Assembly: GCF_900112845.1 (NCBI RefSeq)
Contig: NZ_FONG01000032.1
Span: 1-64,000 of the forward strand
DNA from: Actinacidiphila alni
GTDB lineage: Bacteria; Actinomycetota; Actinomycetes; Streptomycetales; Streptomycetaceae
Length of the DNA stretch: 64,000 bases
Direction of reading: 5' to 3'
The number at the start of each line of letters is the position of its first letter. Within the stretch, counting starts at the first letter, position 1. Below, in pieces: positions 58,665 to 64,000 of this stretch. The notes under the pieces are model-generated. The model was not told where the DNA came from and searched no databases. It saw only the letters and a program-made list of their open reading frames with translations. The position numbers were made by a program, and so were the translations under genes.

Positions 58665-60467
58665 TCACACCGCCTTGAGCACGAGCATCGCCAGGTCGTC
58701 GGCGGGCGGCGCGTCGTCGTACTCGTGGACGGCGCGGCGGATGCGTTCCGCGACGGCGGCGGCGTCCAGGCCCGCGCAGCCGCCGAGGGCGGCGGCCAGT
58801 CCGTCGTCGTCGTCGAACTGCCGGTCGCCGCGGCGGCGTTCGGTGACGCCGTCGGTGACGCACAGCAGGGTGTCGCCGGGCACCAGGTCGAAGGACTCGC
58901 TGTCGTAGCGGGTGTCGTCGCCGATGCCGAGAAGCATCTGCGGGGCCGCGGCGGGCCGTACGCCGCCGTCCGGGGCGAGCACCAGCGGCAGCGGGTGGCC
59001 GGCCGAGGCGAGGGTGCAGCGGGCGCCGCGGCCGGTGGCGTACGGCACGATCTCGCCGTACAGCAGCGACAGGAAGCGGGCCTGGCCGCCCTCCCAGGCG
59101 GCGGTCTCGCCGATCAGGGCGGTGGCGGCCTCGTCGGCGAGCGCTTTGTTGAGGCGGTCGAGGACGTCGGCGACGCCGTAGCCCTCGCGGGCCAGCAGCC
59201 GCAGGACGGGGCGGGCGATGCCGGTCAGGGAGGCGGCTTCCGGGCCGCTGCCGCAGACGTCGCCGAGCGCGAAGCACCAGCGGCCGTCGCCGGCCGGGAA
59301 CAGGTCGTAGAAGTCGCCGCCGACCCAGTCGCCCGCCATCGGTTCGTAGACCACGGCGTGCTCGACGCCGGGGATACGGCCCGCCGCGGGCGGCAGCAGG
59401 CCGCGTTGCAGCACGCTGCTGATCATCGCCTGGCGGGCGTACTGCCGGGCGGTGTCCACGGCGAGGGCGACCCGGCGGGCGAGGTCTTCGACCAGCCCCG
59501 TCACCTCGTCGGGCAGGCCGAGCAGGCCGGTGCGGCCGAGCAGCAGGGTGCCGTGGCAGCGCCCGGCGGCGACCAGCGGCACGGCCAGGGCGCCGCCGTG
59601 GTCCCACAGGTCGGCGGCGGCCGGCCAGGGCCACGGGCGGGCGCCGCCGACGCGCGAGCCGGACACCGGCGCGGGCTGCGGCGGGCTCTTCTCCAGGACG
59701 GCGCGCAGCGCGTCGATACGGTGCTCGGCCGTGTGCCACACGCGGGACAGCCGGGGCCGGCCGCCGGTCGGGTACAGCCACACCGCGCACCAGTCCGCGA
59801 GGCGCGGCACCAGGAGCTGGGTGGCGAGGGAGGCGACATTGTCCTCGTCGAGCTGGCCCGCGAGCAGGTCGGATGCCTCGGCGAGGAAGGAGAGGGAGCC
59901 GCGGTTGATCCAGTCGGAGTCGGCGGCGCGCGGGGAGCCGGCGGGGGCCGGGGCGAGGATCTCCGCGGCGCGCAGGTCGCGCTGGAGCGCGGGGACCTGG
60001 AGGCCGGCGGGGCGGTCCTCCGTACCGAGGCCGACGCGGCACCAGACTGTCTTGCGGTCCCTGCGGTAGCTGACGCCCCAGGCGTCGGAGAGCGCGGAGA
60101 CCAGGTGCAGGCCGCGCCCGCCCTCCTCGGCGGGGTCGCTGTCGCCGCGCAGCACCCGGGCCGGGTGGTGGTCGGAGACGGCGACCAGCAGGCCGGGGCT
60201 TTCGGTGTCAGGGGCGGTCCCGCCGCCGTCGTCGTCCAGGCGGCACACCACGTCCACGGTGGTGCCGGCGTGGATCACCGCATTGGTCACCAGCTCGCTC
60301 ACCAGCAGCACCGAATCGTCCACGACCCGGTCGGTGAAGGCCGCCGCTTCCGGCAGGCCCTGGCTCGTCCACTCCGCGAGCGCCGCCCGCACGAACCGCC
60401 GCGCGGCGCCGGCGGCAAGCTGATTCCCCGGCAATGTCGTCCCCTGCCGGGGCCCGGGCGCACTCAC
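58665..60467 (-). CDS. SpoIIE-type phosphatase with anti-sigma kinase and GAF domains
   Basis: A 600-residue regulator of anti-sigma networks. N-terminal HATPase (RsbW-like) residues 20-150 with DSVLLVSELVTNAVIHAGTTVDV and EEGGRGLHLVSALSDAWG, a GAF-like middle (residues 185-340), and a PP2C/SpoIIE phosphatase (residues 360-600) with VGGDFYDLFPAGDGRW and GDVCGSGPEAA. It can thus phosphorylate and dephosphorylate anti-anti-sigma partners, in principle. GTG 60467 has GGAGGGG upstream. Its partner is not in the window. Confidence 0.88.
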   Translation of the reverse strand: MSAPGPRQGTTLPGNQLAAGAARRFVRAALAEWTSQGLPEAAAFTDRVVDDSVLLVSELVTNAVIHAGTTVDVVCRLDDDGGGTAPDTESPGLLVAVSDHHPARVLRGDSDPAEEGGRGLHLVSALSDAWGVSYRRDRKTVWCRVGLGTEDRPAGLQVPALQRDLRAAEILAPAPAGSPRAADSDWINRGSLSFLAEASDLLAGQLDEDNVASLATQLLVPRLADWCAVWLYPTGGRPRLSRVWHTAEHRIDALRAVLEKSPPQPAPVSGSRVGGARPWPWPAAADLWDHGGALAVPLVAAGRCHGTLLLGRTGLLGLPDEVTGLVEDLARRVALAVDTARQYARQAMISSVLQRGLLPPAAGRIPGVEHAVVYEPMAGDWVGGDFYDLFPAGDGRWCFALGDVCGSGPEAASLTGIARPVLRLLAREGYGVADVLDRLNKALADEAATALIGETAAWEGGQARFLSLLYGEIVPYATGRGARCTLASAGHPLPLVLAPDGGVRPAAAPQMLLGIGDDTRYDSESFDLVPGDTLLCVTDGVTERRRGDRQFDDDDGLAAALGGCAGLDAAAVAERIRRAVHEYDDAPPADDLAMLVLKAV

Positions 60468-60639
60468 ATGCCCCTCCCCACTACGGCAACCCCTCCAAGC
60501 TGCCACATACCGCTCGCCGCGGGCCCGGGACCGCCGTCGTCTCCCCCGTTCCAGTGCTTTCCGCGCCGTCCCGGCCCGCCCCGCCCGCCGCCGGAGTACG
60601 CTCGCGCACCGCCCCGGCGGACGGGAGTGAACAGGGGGC

Positions 60640-62523
<1,884 letters not shown>

Positions 62524-62665
62524 GACAACCTCCGGGCCCGCGCCTGTGTTCTTAACTCACCAGTAACCTACGTCGGATCAGGGTAGAGGGCCGACGCCCG
62601 ACGCGTAAGAGGGGGAAGGCCGCTGGTTGAGAATGGTTCCGGCGTGCTCCGCCGCCGCTCCCGGG

Positions 62666-64000
62666 CTACTTCTTCGCCTTGGAGTCGCCCTCGGAGTCCG
62701 TCGACAGCACCGCGATGAACGCCTCCTGCGGCACCTCGACATTACCGACCATCTTCATCCGCTTCTTGCCCTCCTTCTGCTTCTCCAGCAGCTTGCGCTT
62801 GCGGGAGATGTCGCCGCCGTAGCACTTGGCGAGGACGTCCTTGCGGATGGCGCGGACCGTCTCACGGGCGATCACCCGGGCGCCGATGGCGGCCTGGATG
62901 GGCACCTCGAAGTTCTGCCGCGGGATCAGCTCGCGCAGCTTGGCGACCAGCCGGACACCGTACGCGTACGCCTTGTCCTTGTGGGTGATCGCGGAGAAGG
63001 CGTCCACCTTGTCGCCGTGCAGCAGGATGTCGACCTTGACCAGGCTGGCGCTCTGCTCGCCGGTGGGCTCGTAGTCGAGGGAGGCGTAGCCGCGGGTCTT
63101 GGACTTCAGATTGTCGAAGAAGTCGAAGACGATCTCGGCCAGCGGCAGGGTGTAGCGGATCTCGACCCGGTCCTCGGAGAGGTAGTCCATGCCGAGCAGC
63201 GAGCCGCGCCGGTTCTGGCACAGCTCCATGATCGCGCCGATGAACTCGGTGGGCGCCAGCACCGTCGCCCGGACCACCGGCTCGTACACCTCGGCGATCT
63301 TGCCCTCGGGGAACTCGCTGGGGTTGGTGACGGTGTGCTCGGTGCCGTCCTCCATCACGACCCGGTAGACCACGTTGGGCGCGGTCGCGATCAGGTCGAG
63401 GCCGAATTCGCGCTCCAGGCGCTCGCGGATCACGTCCAGGTGCAGCAGGCCGAGGAAGCCGACGCGGAAGCCGAAGCCGAGGGCCGCGGACGTCTCCGGC
63501 TCGTAGACCAGCGCCGCGTCGTTGAGCTGGAGCTTGTCCAGGGCCTCGCGCAGCTCGGGGTAGTCCGAGCCGTCCAGCGGATACAGGCCGGAGAAGACCA
63601 TCGGCTTGGGGTCCTTGTAGCCGCCCAGCGGCTCGGTGGCGCCCGCGCTATGGGTGGTGATGGTGTCACCGACCTTGGACTGGCGGACGTCCTTCACACC
63701 GGTGATCAGATAGCCGACCTCGCCGACGCCGAGGCCGTCGGCCGGCAGCATCTCGGGCGAGTTGGTGCCGATCTCCAGCAGCTCGTGGGTGGCGCCGGTC
63801 GACATCATCCTGATCCGCTCACGCTTGGTGAGCTGCCCGTCGATGACGCGGACGTAGGTGACGACGCCGCGGTAGGAGTCGTAGACCGAGTCGAAGATCA
63901 TCGCGCGGGCGGGGGCGTCGGCGACACCGACCGGCGCGGGGACGTCCGCGACCACCCGGTCCAGCAGCGCGTCCACGCCGACGCCGGTCTTCGCCGAGAC
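62666..64000 (-). CDS. lepA: Elongation factor 4 (LepA), 3' part
   Basis: 445 codons open to the window edge, beginning [17 protein letters not shown]; the G domain's end is the first visible part, and its beginning lies beyond 64000. Seen: EF-G-like domains II, III and V, then the LepA-specific C-terminal domain [24 protein letters not shown]. LepA back-translocates stalled ribosomes. It is upstream of hemW-hrcA-dnaJ in order but separated by two accessory genes. Confidence 0.95.
   Translation of the reverse strand, partial: VSAKTGVGVDALLDRVVADVPAPVGVADAPARAMIFDSVYDSYRGVVTYVRVIDGQLTKRERIRMMSTGATHELLEIGTNSPEMLPADGLGVGEVGYLITGVKDVRQSKVGDTITTHSAGATEPLGGYKDPKPMVFSGLYPLDGSDYPELREALDKLQLNDAALVYEPETSAALGFGFRVGFLGLLHLDVIRERLEREFGLDLIATAPNVVYRVVMEDGTEHTVTNPSEFPEGKIAEVYEPVVRATVLAPTEFIGAIMELCQNRRGSLLGMDYLSEDRVEIRYTLPLAEIVFDFFDNLKSKTRGYASLDYEPTGEQSASLVKVDILLHGDKVDAFSAITHKDKAYAYGVRLVAKLRELIPRQNFEVPIQAAIGARVIARETVRAIRKDVLAKCYGGDISRKRKLLEKQKEGKKRMKMVGNVEVPQEAFIAVLSTDSEGDSKAKK

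Overview
The window is about 73% GC, codons end almost always in G or C, many genes start with GTG or TTG, and the core gene order (lepA, hemW, hrcA, dnaJ, rsmE, HIT gene, phoH, ybeY, CBS-domain gene, era, leuA, recO, uppS, glyS, ppdK) is that of a Streptomyces-type actinobacterial chromosome. It is a vegetative core region: I see no transposase, integrase, prophage, CRISPR array, rRNA or tRNA gene.

Layout. 0.1-7.9 kb: a wHTH regulator, a DinB-like protein, ppdK, dusB and a DHA2-type MFS exporter with its own MarR regulator. 7.9-12.8 kb: a MmyB-type XRE regulator divergent from a second MFS exporter, then an aldo/keto reductase and a TetR regulator, with an 18-bp perfect palindrome in front of the reductase. 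12.8-19.1 kb: glyS, the zinc-uptake genes znuACB with zur under two Zur-box-like sequences, uppS and recO. 19.3-22.2 kb: a DesK/NarL-type two-component system and a zinc-ribbon/TerB protein. 22.4-26.8 kb: leuA with a leucine-rich leader peptide, a protealysin-type M4 protease with its emfourin-type inhibitor gene, and a secreted transglycosylase. 27-37.2 kb: an MFS/Lrp pair, era, an amtB-glnB pair behind GlnR-box-like sites, a degenerate cytidine-deaminase homologue, a second XRE/MFS pair, and a SnoaL/LysR pair. 37.5-47 kb: CBS-domain protein, ybeY and phoH, then PfkB kinase/GH4 glycosidase, a secreted HAD phosphatase, adenine deaminase, RNase Z, HIT and NUDIX genes. 47-64 kb: tricorn protease, a lipoprotein, rsmE, nitronate monooxygenase, dnaJ/hrcA with a CIRCE element, an MBL protein, a DUF3097 protein, hemW, a SpoIIE-type phosphatase, an acyl-CoA synthetase and lepA (5' part outside the window).

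How the genes fit together. The minus strand carries much of the housekeeping backbone for translation quality, ribosome maturation and the heat-shock repressor. Between these genes sit small accessory modules, most often a transporter or enzyme paired with a divergent or overlapping regulator and a clear inverted repeat in the shared intergenic region. Four separate DHA2 exporter/regulator pairs lie within 30 kb. Convergent gene ends often carry long perfect hairpins that should act as bidirectional terminators. Two intergenic spacers carry copies of a long palindromic repeat. The best leads for something new are the DUF3097 protein with a Toprim-like signature, the leaderless protease/inhibitor pair, the mutually exclusive hairpins before the transglycosylase gene, and the long palindromes.
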